DNA from: Gammaproteobacteria bacterium | Lineage (GTDB): Bacteria; Pseudomonadota; Gammaproteobacteria; HyVt-429 | DNA length: 64,000 bases | Reading direction: 5' to 3' | NCBI GenBank assembly: GCA_013152415.1 | Contig: JAADGI010000005.1 | Location: 16,949-80,948 of the forward strand | In this document: positions 1 through 9,334 of the stretch, piece by piece | Layout: the number at the start of each line of letters is the position of its first letter | Numbering within the stretch: position 1 is the first letter of the stretch | The notes under the pieces: model-generated | Told to the model about the DNA's origin: nothing | Database searches by the model: none | Seen by the model: the letters and a program-made list of their open reading frames with translations, nothing else | Program-made: the position numbers and the translations under genes

Positions 1-381
1 GCCTTATCCAACAAGCGTTGCTGGGGACACTTTAACGTGCGATTAAACGGTAAAAATATTCTCTATCGAATTATTGAATTCACCATGAATCTGCGATCGA
101 GGATCAGCGGTATCGCCACGGGTGACCAATGTATTTTTGTCGAACGAAAAATATTCAACCGGCTGGGTGGCTATACCACTATTCCTATTATGGAAGATAT
201 CGAATTTAGCAAACGTCTGAAGACCTTGGGCAGGCCTGCAAGAATCAACGACACAGTTTTAACATCCACCCGGCGTTGGTCTAGCAGAGGTATTATTCGG
301 ACTATATTGACCATGTGGACCCTGCGTCTATTATTTTGGCTCAGGGTTAAACCCTCCATCCTCGCCCGATATTATCCGTAG
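1..381 (+). CDS. Family 2 glycosyltransferase, C-terminal part (TIGR04283-like)
   Basis: The reading frame is open from base 1, so the gene begins outside the window; the ATG at 37 in the ORF track is internal. Upstream of it the frame reads an in-frame WGHFNVRL stretch, which is typical of the rSAM/selenodomain-associated family 2 transferases. Further on, FNRLGGYTTIPIMEDIEF carries the ED pair expected near the catalytic base of GT-A enzymes, and a hydrophobic segment (TILTMWTLRLLFWL) lies near the end. The next gene is of the DUF2064 family, its usual partner, 14 bases downstream, so the two are likely co-transcribed. Substrate is unknown; members are often annotated in connection with arsenosugar biosynthesis, which I cannot test here. 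Confidence 0.75.
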   Translation, partial: ALSNKRCWGHFNVRLNGKNILYRIIEFTMNLRSRISGIATGDQCIFVERKIFNRLGGYTTIPIMEDIEFSKRLKTLGRPARINDTVLTSTRRWSSRGIIRTILTMWTLRLLFWLRVKPSILARYYP

Positions 382-395
382 CCACAACAACCAGG

Positions 396-1055
396 ATGTA
401 CCCCGATCTATTATTGTTCGCCAAGCGGCCTATCGCAGGACAAGTCAAGACTCGCCTGCAGCCTGAGTGTAGCCCCCAACAAGCGGCACACATCGCCAGC
501 TACCTTATGCGTGCCACTTGCGAATTGGCAGTGGAGTACTGGCCTGGGGACGTCTATCTTTACACTTGGCCAAACAGCAACCACCCTTTGTTTCGTGAGC
601 TTGCCAATCAATTTCCCGTAACACTCGCCGTACAATCCGATGGTGATCTTGGGGCCAAAATGAATGCCGCCCTTGAGGAAGGTATTGGCCGTAGTGGTGG
701 CGCGGTAATCATGGGCTGTGATGTTCCTCATTGCCCAGGGGAAACCCTTGTTCGGGCAAGTAAATATCTTTGTGCCGGACAGGAGATACTGGGACCCAGT
801 AACGATGGCGGGTACTATCTTATTGGGCTAAGAAAAAACAGTAGATTTCTTTTCGCAGACATGGACTGGGGGAGCAGTGAAATAGCAACCAAAACCCTTT
901 ACCGCGCCAAACAAGAAGACCGACACTTAAATCTATTACCCCGATTACGCGATATCGACACCTGGGAAGATTTGGTCCTCGTCGCCGAACACTACACACC
1001 TCTAAAACAATTTATGAGCCATGATATCGGCACCCCCATCTACCCGAGGGATTGA
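396..1055 (+). CDS. DUF2064 / TIGR04282 glycosyltransferase-like protein
   Basis: This 219-aa protein is full length for the family. It opens with LLLFAKRPIAGQVKTRL, the nucleotide-binding signature of the rSAM/selenodomain-associated transferase 1 group, which has a GT-A/nucleotidyltransferase-like fold. Further hallmarks are GDLGAKMNAAL, MGCDVPHCP (a DxD-like metal site) and GPSNDGGYYLIGL. The ATG at 396 follows a CCAGG sequence. It sits directly behind the family 2 glycosyltransferase, the conserved partner. The acceptor and donor are not known. I am confident of the family and not of the reaction. Confidence 0.85.
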   Translation: MYPDLLLFAKRPIAGQVKTRLQPECSPQQAAHIASYLMRATCELAVEYWPGDVYLYTWPNSNHPLFRELANQFPVTLAVQSDGDLGAKMNAALEEGIGRSGGAVIMGCDVPHCPGETLVRASKYLCAGQEILGPSNDGGYYLIGLRKNSRFLFADMDWGSSEIATKTLYRAKQEDRHLNLLPRLRDIDTWEDLVLVAEHYTPLKQFMSHDIGTPIYPRD

Positions 1056-1101
1056 TGGGGACTTGAATCCAAACTCAATCCCGGTTACATAGTTGGACCC
1101 C

Positions 1102-2061
1102 ATGAAAGCCACCAAAAATGTCGGCACACCCGAATCCCCAGACCCCGATCTGTCAGTCTTTAAGTGGTCTTTTGTCTCGCCACGTTACCTGCCCAGCTGG
1201 ATGCTCCTGGGGTCGATGCGACTCATCACCCTATGCCCACTCCCCGTCCTGTGGGCTCTGGGGTGGCTTATAGGCGAGACCCTATACCGCTTCGGCCATG
1301 ATCGACGCCATATCGCCAACCGCAATATCGAACGATGCCTTCCGGAATTGAGCACAGATGGGCGCCAAGGCCTGGTCCGTGAGCATTTTCATGCCGTGGG
1401 GCTGGGCCTGTTGGCCATGCCGCTTCCCTGGTGGGCGTCACGCCGTCGTCTAACACGCCTGGTACGCTACCAAGGTCGGCACCACTACGATCAGGCCCTG
1501 GCAGCGGGGAAAAATATCATCTTGCTCGCCCCCCATTTTATGGGCCTGGAGTCTGGCCTGATCATGTCCACAGAACGACCCATGATGTACATGTACCAAC
1601 GGCCAAAGAATATTCTAATTGATACCGTGATCCAACGGGGCCGAACACGCTTTGGCGCCGAACTGATTGAACGCAGCGGCAGCCTCAAAGGTATGTTCCG
1701 TAAACTCAAAGGTGGGGTACCCCTATGCTACCTCCCAGACCAAAATCCCGGTGCCAAACGTGGTATTTTTGTAAACTTTATGGGCGTGACAGCCGCCACC
1801 CACCAGGCCCTGGGTCGCTTTGCCAAGCTTGCCGATGCCGTGGTCATCCCCTGCATTTGTACCCAACGCCCCTTCGGCCGTGGTTATCTAATAACCTATA
1901 AACCTCCCCTGGAAAATTTCCCGAGTGGTGACCCCGAAAAAGACACAACCCACATGAATCAGGCCATCGAAAAGGCTGTGCGTGATGACCCAGCGCAATA
2001 TTTCTGGATACACAGGCGATTCAAGATTCAACCTGAGGGTGAACCCGATTTCTACAGTTAA
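1102..2061 (+). CDS. Lysophospholipid acyltransferase of the LpxL/LpxM (HtrB) type
   Basis: The protein is 319-322 aa, normal for lipid A late acyltransferases, which transfer an acyl chain from acyl-ACP to a glycolipid at the inner membrane. The catalytic HX4E motif is seen in APHFMGLESG, followed by LCYLPDQNPG, which matches the conserved D-x-N-x-G block of the family. An N-terminal hydrophobic stretch (SMRLITLCPLPVLWALGWLI) fits membrane anchoring. The ORF track starts at a TTG at 1093; an ATG three codons later (1102) is an equally good start and I use it. Its exact substrate (lipid A or an ornithine/other lipid) cannot be read from the sequence. Confidence 0.8.
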   Translation: MKATKNVGTPESPDPDLSVFKWSFVSPRYLPSWMLLGSMRLITLCPLPVLWALGWLIGETLYRFGHDRRHIANRNIERCLPELSTDGRQGLVREHFHAVGLGLLAMPLPWWASRRRLTRLVRYQGRHHYDQALAAGKNIILLAPHFMGLESGLIMSTERPMMYMYQRPKNILIDTVIQRGRTRFGAELIERSGSLKGMFRKLKGGVPLCYLPDQNPGAKRGIFVNFMGVTAATHQALGRFAKLADAVVIPCICTQRPFGRGYLITYKPPLENFPSGDPEKDTTHMNQAIEKAVRDDPAQYFWIHRRFKIQPEGEPDFYS

Positions 2062-2171
2062 TCTGTTATCCTAAAGTTGAGGAACCTCTGATTAATTCGT
2101 CATCGCAGCAAAACGGAGAGCTGGAATCTAGAACAATAAATTGATGCATTACTGGATTACTAAGCGCTTCC

Positions 2172-4649
2172 CTAGATCAATAACGGCCTTGCTTCCCTTT
2201 CCATATCAAAATTTGAAATCCAACTACCGGCCAACTTGGCGTTCATAGGCCGACCGATACAATAGCCTTGCACCTGATCACAACCGAAGTCACTGAGCAT
2301 ATCCAGGGTAATTTTATCCTCAACACCTTCGGCAAGGACCTTAAGCCCCAGGTTATGGGCCAGATTGATTATGGATTTCACAATAATGGCATCCTGATCG
2401 TTGTAGACCATATTGCGCACAAACGAAGCGTCAATCTTGATCATCTGTATAGGCAAACGCTTGAGGTAAGCCAGGGATGAGTAACCCGTACCAAAGTCAT
2501 CGATTGACAGCTGAATCCCCATTTCATGCACCCGCTTGAGCACCTCCAAGGCCCGTTCTGGATCGGCCATAATGGCGCTTTCAGTAATCTCTAATTCCAG
2601 GGCCGAGGGGTCAGCATTATGCTTTCGTAGCAACCTTTCCAAATGTGTCGGCAGCTCCCGATCCAGTAAATTGCGAGTAGAAATATTGACAGCGATCTGC
2701 ACGGGCAAATCCCTTGTATGCCAATTCCGCCATTGCCCCATGGAGGTATGAATCACCCAATGAGTCAACGGTGTAATAAGCTCACCAATCTCTGCCAAGG
2801 GGATAAACTGGTCAGGTCGAATCAATCCATGTTCTGGATGCTTCCATCGAACCAGGGCCTCCATTCCCACTACTCGGCCACTGAGCAGATCCTGCTTGGG
2901 TTGGTAGTGGAGCACCAATTGATTGCCTCGTATGGCGGCACCTAACTCTGTCATCAGGGCCAGGCGCCGGGGAGTATGGTTGTCATGCTCTGGCGAATAA
3001 ATAGAACAACCCTTCACATTACGCTTCGCCTCATACATGGCCACGTCAGCAAAACGCATCAAGGTACTGACATCTTCACCATGGTCTGGATACACCGCTA
3101 TGCCAATGCTGGCACTGACCTCTACATGCATACCATCCAGCAAAAAGGGTTGCTCCACTGCTTCAAGAAAAATTTGGGCAACAGAGATTGCCTTATCTGC
3201 TATTGAGCCACCGCCAAGTTCACGCACTATAATGGCAAACTCATCACCCCCTAAACGTGCGACGAATACAGTCCGGTCACCTGCCACATACTCCAGGCGA
3301 TCCGCCATTTGTTTTAACAACACATCACCACTTTGATGGCCCAGAGTATCGTTGATCTCCTTAAACCTGTTTAGATCCATCAACAACAATCCCAAGGCCT
3401 CACCGGCACACTTGCTGACCCTAATGGACTCATTGAGTTTGGTGTAGAGATACTGGCGGTTGGGAAGTCCGGTCAAAGAATCATGGGTCGCCTGAAACTC
3501 AAATGCGGCCAATTGTGTCTTGTACTCTGTTATGTCTCTTGTTATGGACAATACGCAGTCGTCTGCGTCTACTTTGATATGCTCTGCGGACACCATGCAA
3601 TGCTTGATCTCACCTGACTTGGCCCGAAACCGAACCCCCATATCCCTCACCCGGCCCGTCTCTTTCAGGGCATAAACCAATGCCTTGCGTTCCTTTGGAT
3701 CTTTCCACAAATCGATATCGAATACGGTTTTCCCTACAACGTGAGCCCTGTTATAACCTGTAATCCTTTCAAATCCTTCATTGACCTCCACAAACAGGCC
3801 ATCCTTTATACGTGTGATCAGCACCGCATCTGAACTGGAATGGAATGCCTTGAAGAATTTTTCCTCTGAAGAACGTAACTCATTTTGAACCTCAACATGT
3901 TGAGTAACATCACGGCCCATAGACTGACATTCGATAAAAATTCCATTGGCATCAAAAATTGCCCTGTCGGTCCAGCGCTGACAACGAACACCGCCATCGG
4001 CAGCAATCTCAATATGCTCACTGATCGCTACCGGATGATCTGCAGTCAGTGCCAAAAATTTTTCTTTTAGCCCATCACGAAAACCGGGTGTGGTGGGCAA
4101 AAAAACATTAGTACCTATAAGTTCTTCCCGGCTTACCCCTAAAGACTGGCTGTAACTGTGATTAACAAAGGTTCGGGCACCATTGGCCGCCCAACACACA
4201 ATCAACGTCTCATGGTCATCTGCCATGGAGTGGTATCGCGCCTCACTCCGGCGCAGTTCATCTAAACGCAATTTGGCAAATTTACTAATGTACCCCACAA
4301 AATACAGTACGCCGATCACCAGACCGGCTGTTGCGGAGATCAAGACAATTGTCCATACCGGTATATCATAATCCCATATCGGCATCGCACTATCGGCACT
4401 CATTTGTGCCGACTTTACATTATGGGGTGCAGTACCCGTAGGCGGATTGGCTTTGGTCACAGCCGGGTGTGTATCTAAAAGGGGTGCCGCCTGAGCGTAC
4501 TGAAAAACCATCACCACCAAAAGGGGCATGACAAAAAGAAATTTGGGCAATCGGACCTGGCGCTCCCTGGTGTCAGGCTGCACACCCCCTAGCCATTTTT
4601 GTTCAATCAAGTTCTTCCCCATATTGCCAATTTTCGCTGTGACTGACAT
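2172..4649 (-). CDS. Membrane PAS-PAS-GGDEF-EAL cyclic-di-GMP signalling protein
   Basis: This 825-aa protein has two predicted membrane segments, at about residues 35-55 and 95-117, with a short periplasmic loop. Two PAS domains follow (about 138-255 and 260-380; the second contains FVEVNEGFERITGYNR), then GGDEF (about 385-555) with an intact RLGGDEFAI active site, then EAL (about 565-815). The EAL domain shows EALVRWKHPEHG, ELEITESAI and DDFGTGYSSLAYLKRLP. Both cyclase and phosphodiesterase motifs look intact, so it could make or degrade c-di-GMP. It is a single gene with no close operon partner, and about 410 bases separate it from trkH. The start at 4649 is the longest; internal Met codons in the first 10 residues cannot be excluded. 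Confidence 0.9.
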   Translation of the reverse strand: MSVTAKIGNMGKNLIEQKWLGGVQPDTRERQVRLPKFLFVMPLLVVMVFQYAQAAPLLDTHPAVTKANPPTGTAPHNVKSAQMSADSAMPIWDYDIPVWTIVLISATAGLVIGVLYFVGYISKFAKLRLDELRRSEARYHSMADDHETLIVCWAANGARTFVNHSYSQSLGVSREELIGTNVFLPTTPGFRDGLKEKFLALTADHPVAISEHIEIAADGGVRCQRWTDRAIFDANGIFIECQSMGRDVTQHVEVQNELRSSEEKFFKAFHSSSDAVLITRIKDGLFVEVNEGFERITGYNRAHVVGKTVFDIDLWKDPKERKALVYALKETGRVRDMGVRFRAKSGEIKHCMVSAEHIKVDADDCVLSITRDITEYKTQLAAFEFQATHDSLTGLPNRQYLYTKLNESIRVSKCAGEALGLLLMDLNRFKEINDTLGHQSGDVLLKQMADRLEYVAGDRTVFVARLGGDEFAIIVRELGGGSIADKAISVAQIFLEAVEQPFLLDGMHVEVSASIGIAVYPDHGEDVSTLMRFADVAMYEAKRNVKGCSIYSPEHDNHTPRRLALMTELGAAIRGNQLVLHYQPKQDLLSGRVVGMEALVRWKHPEHGLIRPDQFIPLAEIGELITPLTHWVIHTSMGQWRNWHTRDLPVQIAVNISTRNLLDRELPTHLERLLRKHNADPSALELEITESAIMADPERALEVLKRVHEMGIQLSIDDFGTGYSSLAYLKRLPIQMIKIDASFVRNMVYNDQDAIIVKSIINLAHNLGLKVLAEGVEDKITLDMLSDFGCDQVQGYCIGRPMNAKLAGSWISNFDMEREARPLLI

Positions 4650-5059
4650 GCGTCCTTGCGAACGATCCTCGCTGTTTTTATTCTGTGGGTGCCGGAACTA
4701 AATGACGGGGGCCAACCTAACGGGTGATCACACTCTAGGGTGTTTGGACCATACCCACTCCGCACTGACTTTAAGCATAGCAGCAAATTTCCAACTGCCA
4801 ACCTGGTATCCTGGGGTATCAAAAACAGAGTGTCACAAACAATATCTGGGCGTACAAAATCACCCTCGACCACAAATTCCCATTACTTTTGTTAGCTAGG
4901 AGAAGTAACTATCACCGTCAACGGGTTGATAAATATGGAAAAAATTAATTCGCCGACATCCATAGATCGAATACATTCGTATCTGGCACAAAACATCAGC
5001 TATAAATTCATTCACGTCCCAAAAAAACTCACTGCGACAGACGCAGCAGGAACACTGCC
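4650..5059. other. Gene-free interval upstream of the GGDEF/EAL gene
   Basis: About 410 bases lie between the end of trkH and the start of the GGDEF/EAL gene, both on the minus strand. The ORF-track entries here (4607-4873, 4702-4899, 4896-5147) have no recognisable family content and overlap neighbouring coding sequence. The promoter for the GGDEF/EAL gene should lie in the upper half. I see no convincing terminator, RNA gene or repeat. Confidence 0.4.
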
Positions 5060-6511
5060 TTAGCCCCGCCAAAATGTAGGCGTGAGCAATACCAGCAGGG
5101 TAAACAACTCCAGACGCCCCATGAGCATGGCAAAGGATAAAATCCACTTACCGGCATCACTGACGGAACTGTAGTTGTTGGCTACATCCCCCAGACCGGG
5201 GCCCAGATTGTTTAAGTTGGCGGCCACTGCAGAGAATGCGGTTTCCAGATTGGCACCCGTGGCACTTAGCGCCAACAACAGCACCACAAAACACAACACA
5301 TAGAGCGCAAAGAACCCCCACACCGCATCAATGACATGATTGGATACCGGCTTACCGCCCAATTTAACCGGGAACAGGGCCATGGGATGAACCAAGCGCA
5401 TCATCTCCCGTTTCCCCTGCTTATATAGCAACATGGCGCGGACAACCTTAATCCCCCCTGAGGTGGAGCCCGCACAACCCCCGATACAACTCGCCATCAA
5501 CAGCATAATCGGCAAAAAAGAGGGCCACCAGTCAAATCCGGTAGTGGAAAACCCCGTGCTCGTAACCACAGAAATGACCTGAAATGCCCCATGGCGCAAG
5601 GTCTCGGCAGGCCCACCAAAACTTTCTGTCACTGTCAGATAGGCGATACTCAACCCACTTGTTACCAACAGTAGAGTGAAATAGCCTCTGACTTCAGGAT
5701 CTCGAAAATAGTGGAGGGGGTTGCGTGTGCGCCAGGACAAAAAATGCAGGGCAAAGTTAATCCCCGCCAACAACATAAAAACCATGGCGATAGTATCGAT
5801 CACGGCACTGTCAAAGTAGCCTATGCTTTTGTCGTGGGTAGAAAACCCGCCGGTGGCAACGGTAGAAAAACTATGCCCGATAGCATCGAATGCATCCATG
5901 CCACCGAGCCAGTAACTCAGTGCGCACAACACGGTAAGGCCCAAATAGATATACCACAGTGCCTTGGCGGTCTCCGAAATCCGTGGGGTAATCTTATTGT
6001 CTTTCATGGGTCCTGGGGTTTCGGCCCGATAGAGCTGCATGCCACCAATCCCTAACATCGGCATAATGGCCACCGCCAAAACGATAATGCCCATACCACC
6101 GAACCATTGCAGTTGTTGCCGGTAGTAGCGAATGGATTCCGGGAGATCATCAATACCTGTTAATACCGTACCCCCGGTAGTGGTCAGGCCTGACATCGAC
6201 TCAAAAAAGGCATCCACCGGCATCATGCTAGGATGATCGGACAGCACAAAGGGAATGGCACCAAACAGGGCAAGCACCGTCCAAAACAGCACCACCACCA
6301 CAAAACCATCCCGAACCCTAAGCTCCTTGCGCAACCGGCACACGGGCAACCAAAGCACCAAGCCGGTTACCAATGTGGCAAGAAAAGCGTGCAGAAAGGC
6401 CTGGTGTGCGCCGTCGCTATAGAGCAGTGAGACTAGAATGGGGGGCAGCAGAGACGTGCTGAAGAAGACCAGAAGAAGCCCAACAATCTGCTGAATGGCG
6501 AGAAATTGCAT
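5060..6511 (-). CDS. trkH: Trk potassium uptake channel subunit TrkH
   Basis: This 483-aa protein is the usual TrkH length and very hydrophobic. It shows the four pore-loop repeats of the KtrB/TrkH superfamily: SGLTTTGGTVL, HSFSTVATGGFSTH, SVVTSTGFSTTGFDWW, and a fourth near ANLNNLGPGLGD. It forms the K+ path in the inner membrane and is gated by the NAD-binding subunit TrkA, encoded immediately upstream with a 24-base gap on the same strand. It is the last gene of the def-fmt-rsmB-ntrYX-trkAH run. The start at the Met of MQFLAIQQIVG matches TrkH proteins. Confidence 0.95.
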   Translation of the reverse strand: MQFLAIQQIVGLLLVFFSTSLLPPILVSLLYSDGAHQAFLHAFLATLVTGLVLWLPVCRLRKELRVRDGFVVVVLFWTVLALFGAIPFVLSDHPSMMPVDAFFESMSGLTTTGGTVLTGIDDLPESIRYYRQQLQWFGGMGIIVLAVAIMPMLGIGGMQLYRAETPGPMKDNKITPRISETAKALWYIYLGLTVLCALSYWLGGMDAFDAIGHSFSTVATGGFSTHDKSIGYFDSAVIDTIAMVFMLLAGINFALHFLSWRTRNPLHYFRDPEVRGYFTLLLVTSGLSIAYLTVTESFGGPAETLRHGAFQVISVVTSTGFSTTGFDWWPSFLPIMLLMASCIGGCAGSTSGGIKVVRAMLLYKQGKREMMRLVHPMALFPVKLGGKPVSNHVIDAVWGFFALYVLCFVVLLLALSATGANLETAFSAVAANLNNLGPGLGDVANNYSSVSDAGKWILSFAMLMGRLELFTLLVLLTPTFWRG

Positions 6512-6535
6512 GATTCAAACAAATTCACTCATGGG

Positions 6536-7912
6536 CTAAACAAAAGTCACGCCCACCTGGAAAAGCTTCTCCACCTCGGAAATGTGCCGCTTGTCGACCA
6601 CAAACAGGATGACATGATCTTCAGGCTCAATCACCACATCGTGGTGGGCAATGAGCACATCGTTACCGCGCACCAAGGCACCAATATTGGTCCCCGGCGG
6701 CAGCTTAATCTCAGAAATACTTCGCCCTACCACCTGAGATGAAGATCGGTCACCATGGGCGATGGCCTCAATGGCCTCGGCGGCACCACGCCGCAGGGAG
6801 TGAACAGCGACCACATCACCACGTCGAATATGGGCCAACAGACTGCCGATAGTGGCCTGTTTGGGGGAAAAGGCCACATCCAGGACATCGCTCTGAATCA
6901 AATCTACATAGTCGACACGGTTCACCAGCGCCATCACCCGCCGCGCACCCATGCGCTTGGCCAGCATAGCGGACAGAATATTGGCCTCATCATCGTTGGT
7001 TAGCGCACAAAATACATCAATATCATCAATATTTTCGTTTTGGAGTAACTCCGAATCTGCAGCGTCACCATGCAACACAATGGTTTTGTGAAGCTCCTCT
7101 GACACACGCACTGCACGCTCTGCGTTGTGATCTATCAGCTTGACGGAATATTTTTTTTGTTCCAACTCGGTTGCGAGCCGCAAACCGATATTGCCCGCAC
7201 CCGCCAGCATGATGCGCTTGACGGGCTTGTCCAGTTTACGCAACTCGCTCATCACCGCACGAATGTGTTTGCTCGCCGCCACAAAAAATACCTCATCATC
7301 AGCCTCAATGACGGTATGTCCCTCGGGTGGAATGGCACGATCGCGCCGGTAGATAGCAGCTACCCGAGTATCGATACGCGGCATATGTTCACGCAATTCA
7401 CGTAACTCATGGCCTACCAACGGTCCACCGTAATAGGCACGAATACCCACCATCTGGATTCGACCATTGGCAAAATCCAGCACCTGCAGGGAGCCGGGAT
7501 GCTCAATAAGCCGCAAAATCTGATCGGTGATAATTTGTTCGGGACTAATAATGACATCAATGGGGATCGCCTCCTGCATAAAAATCTCAGGGTGATCCAA
7601 ATAATCAGAGGAACGGATACGAGCGATCTTGGTGGGAGTATGAAACAGGGTATAGGCAATCTGACAGGCCACCATATTGACTTCGTCATCAAGGGTCACT
7701 GCCAGAATCATGTCGGCATCTTCACCCCCTGCCTGTGCAAGCACCGAGGGATGTGAGGCGGACCCCACCACCGTACGAATGTCCAGGCGATCCTGTAGCC
7801 GCCTCAACACCACTGGATCGGTATCCACCATGGTGATGTCATTGGCCTCACCGGCAAGCGTCTCCGCAATAGAGCCTCCAACCTGCCCGGAACCGAGAAT
7901 GATAATCTTCAT
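6536..7912 (-). CDS. trkA: Trk system NAD-binding regulatory subunit TrkA
   Basis: This 458-aa protein has the duplicated RCK arrangement of TrkA: RCK_N Rossmann domain 1 ([17 protein letters not shown]), RCK_C 1, a second Rossmann domain ([18 protein letters not shown], about residue 234 on) and RCK_C 2 ending in [13 protein letters not shown]. It binds NAD(H)/nucleotides in the cytoplasm and controls TrkH. It lies 45 bases downstream of the ntrX-like gene and 24 bases upstream of trkH, so co-transcription with the two-component system is likely. Confidence 0.95.
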   Translation of the reverse strand: MKIIILGSGQVGGSIAETLAGEANDITMVDTDPVVLRRLQDRLDIRTVVGSASHPSVLAQAGGEDADMILAVTLDDEVNMVACQIAYTLFHTPTKIARIRSSDYLDHPEIFMQEAIPIDVIISPEQIITDQILRLIEHPGSLQVLDFANGRIQMVGIRAYYGGPLVGHELRELREHMPRIDTRVAAIYRRDRAIPPEGHTVIEADDEVFFVAASKHIRAVMSELRKLDKPVKRIMLAGAGNIGLRLATELEQKKYSVKLIDHNAERAVRVSEELHKTIVLHGDAADSELLQNENIDDIDVFCALTNDDEANILSAMLAKRMGARRVMALVNRVDYVDLIQSDVLDVAFSPKQATIGSLLAHIRRGDVVAVHSLRRGAAEAIEAIAHGDRSSSQVVGRSISEIKLPPGTNIGALVRGNDVLIAHHDVVIEPEDHVILFVVDKRHISEVEKLFQVGVTFV

Positions 7913-7957
7913 TTATTTTTCTTCTTACTCATGGGACAAGTAACCACCAAGACCAGT

Positions 7958-9334
7958 TTACTCCACCTTGCCCAATTTGGGACTAATTCCCAAGCTTTTT
8001 ATTTTTCTATATAAATGTGTGCGCTCCATACCCGACACCTGAGCCAGTTCACTTACATTACCACTGCTACGTAGCAGGTGGTATTCCAGATAGGCCTTCT
8101 CAAATTGATCACGGGCATCACGCAATGGCAGCTCAAAGGTATCTTCGTCAAAGACCCCGGTGGAGGTCTGCTTGCGGCTTCCCAGAGCCAATTCCACTTC
8201 ACTACGCGCCACTTCCTCACCACGATTGAGAATCAAGAGCCGCTGTACCAGATTTTTTAATTCGCGAACATTACCCGGCCAAACATGATTACGAAGCATG
8301 TTCAAGGCGGCTACCGAAAATTTGCGATAGGGCAAATGTTCCTTCTCAACCATCCAGTTGAGGTAAAAATTGACGATATCGGGAATATCCTCGCGATGAT
8401 CTCGCAAAGGGGGAACGTGCAATGGCACAACATTTAATCGATAGTATAGATCCTCTCGAAATCGACCTGATGCCACTGCTGCCTCTAAATCTTGATTTGT
8501 GGCGGCAATGATACGCACATCAATATCAACAGTCTTGGTTCCCCCGATCCTCAAAAACTTGCCTTCCTCCAATGCACCCAATAGTTTGGCCTGGATATCT
8601 AAATCCATATCACCGATCTCATCAAGAAATAAGGTGCCGCCAGCGGCCTGTTCAAATCGACCTGGGTTTACCTTGCCTGCTTCTTCGCTACCAAATAATT
8701 GAGTGGCAATGTTCGATGGTGGTATGGCCGCCAAACTGATGTCGACAAATTGTGCGTGTTTGCGTGGACTTTCATTGTGCAGACATCGAGCCACGACACC
8801 TTTACCACTACCCGGTTCCCCGGTAATGAGCACCCAGCTATCCGTATTCGCAGTACGCTTGGTTTGTTCTCGCAACTGTTCCAGAGACGCACTCTTACCG
8901 ACCAAGGTTGCCACTGGCTCCAGGCGCTGGCGTAATCTTAAATTTTCCTTGCGTAGATTGTCGGATTGTATGGCGCGTTCAACCGTCACCAGCAGCTTTG
9001 CCATGGATAAAGGTTTTTCAATAAAATCATAGGCCCCATAGCGTATGGCCTCGACCGCAGTCTCAACACTGCCATGACCCGACATCATCACCACCGGCAC
9101 ATCTTGTCCCTCAGGACCAGACCAACTCTTGAGCAAAGAGATACCATCGGTCTCCGGCATCCAAATATCCAATAACACCAAGTCGGGCCTTTGCTGTGAA
9201 CGCACACGATTGGCCGTGGTAGCATTCTCTGCGACCTCAACCTTATAGTTTTCGTCCTCAAGAATATCCTTGACCGTACGGCGGATATCCGGCTCATCAT
9301 CGACTACCAGGATCATGGGGGGCGTTTGGGTCAA
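7958..9334 (-). CDS. ntrX: NtrX-like AAA+ response regulator lacking the GAFTGA loop
   Basis: This 458-aa protein has a receiver domain (acidic pocket VDDEPD, phospho-acceptor D56 in LLDIWMP), an AAA+ domain with Walker A GEPGSGKG (about residue 172) and Walker B GGTLFLDEIGD, and a C-terminal Fis-type helix-turn-helix (NVSELAQVSGMERTHLYRKI). Where sigma-54 activators carry GAFTGA, this protein reads LFGSEEAGKVNPGRFEQ, so the sigma-54 contact loop is missing. That is known for NtrX proteins and suggests it does not remodel sigma-54 in the classical way. Its start codon overlaps the end of the ntrY-like gene by 4 bases, indicating translational coupling with its kinase. Confidence 0.88.
   Translation of the reverse strand: MTQTPPMILVVDDEPDIRRTVKDILEDENYKVEVAENATTANRVRSQQRPDLVLLDIWMPETDGISLLKSWSGPEGQDVPVVMMSGHGSVETAVEAIRYGAYDFIEKPLSMAKLLVTVERAIQSDNLRKENLRLRQRLEPVATLVGKSASLEQLREQTKRTANTDSWVLITGEPGSGKGVVARCLHNESPRKHAQFVDISLAAIPPSNIATQLFGSEEAGKVNPGRFEQAAGGTLFLDEIGDMDLDIQAKLLGALEEGKFLRIGGTKTVDIDVRIIAATNQDLEAAVASGRFREDLYYRLNVVPLHVPPLRDHREDIPDIVNFYLNWMVEKEHLPYRKFSVAALNMLRNHVWPGNVRELKNLVQRLLILNRGEEVARSEVELALGSRKQTSTGVFDEDTFELPLRDARDQFEKAYLEYHLLRSSGNVSELAQVSGMERTHLYRKIKSLGISPKLGKVE

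Noticed and set aside
2062-2171. GAGG/CCTC hairpin after the acyltransferase as a terminator
   Set aside because: The stem is only 4 bp, with no T-run.
4607-4873. 88-aa ORF upstream of the GGDEF/EAL gene
   Set aside because: It overlaps the true start region, and its composition is not protein-like.
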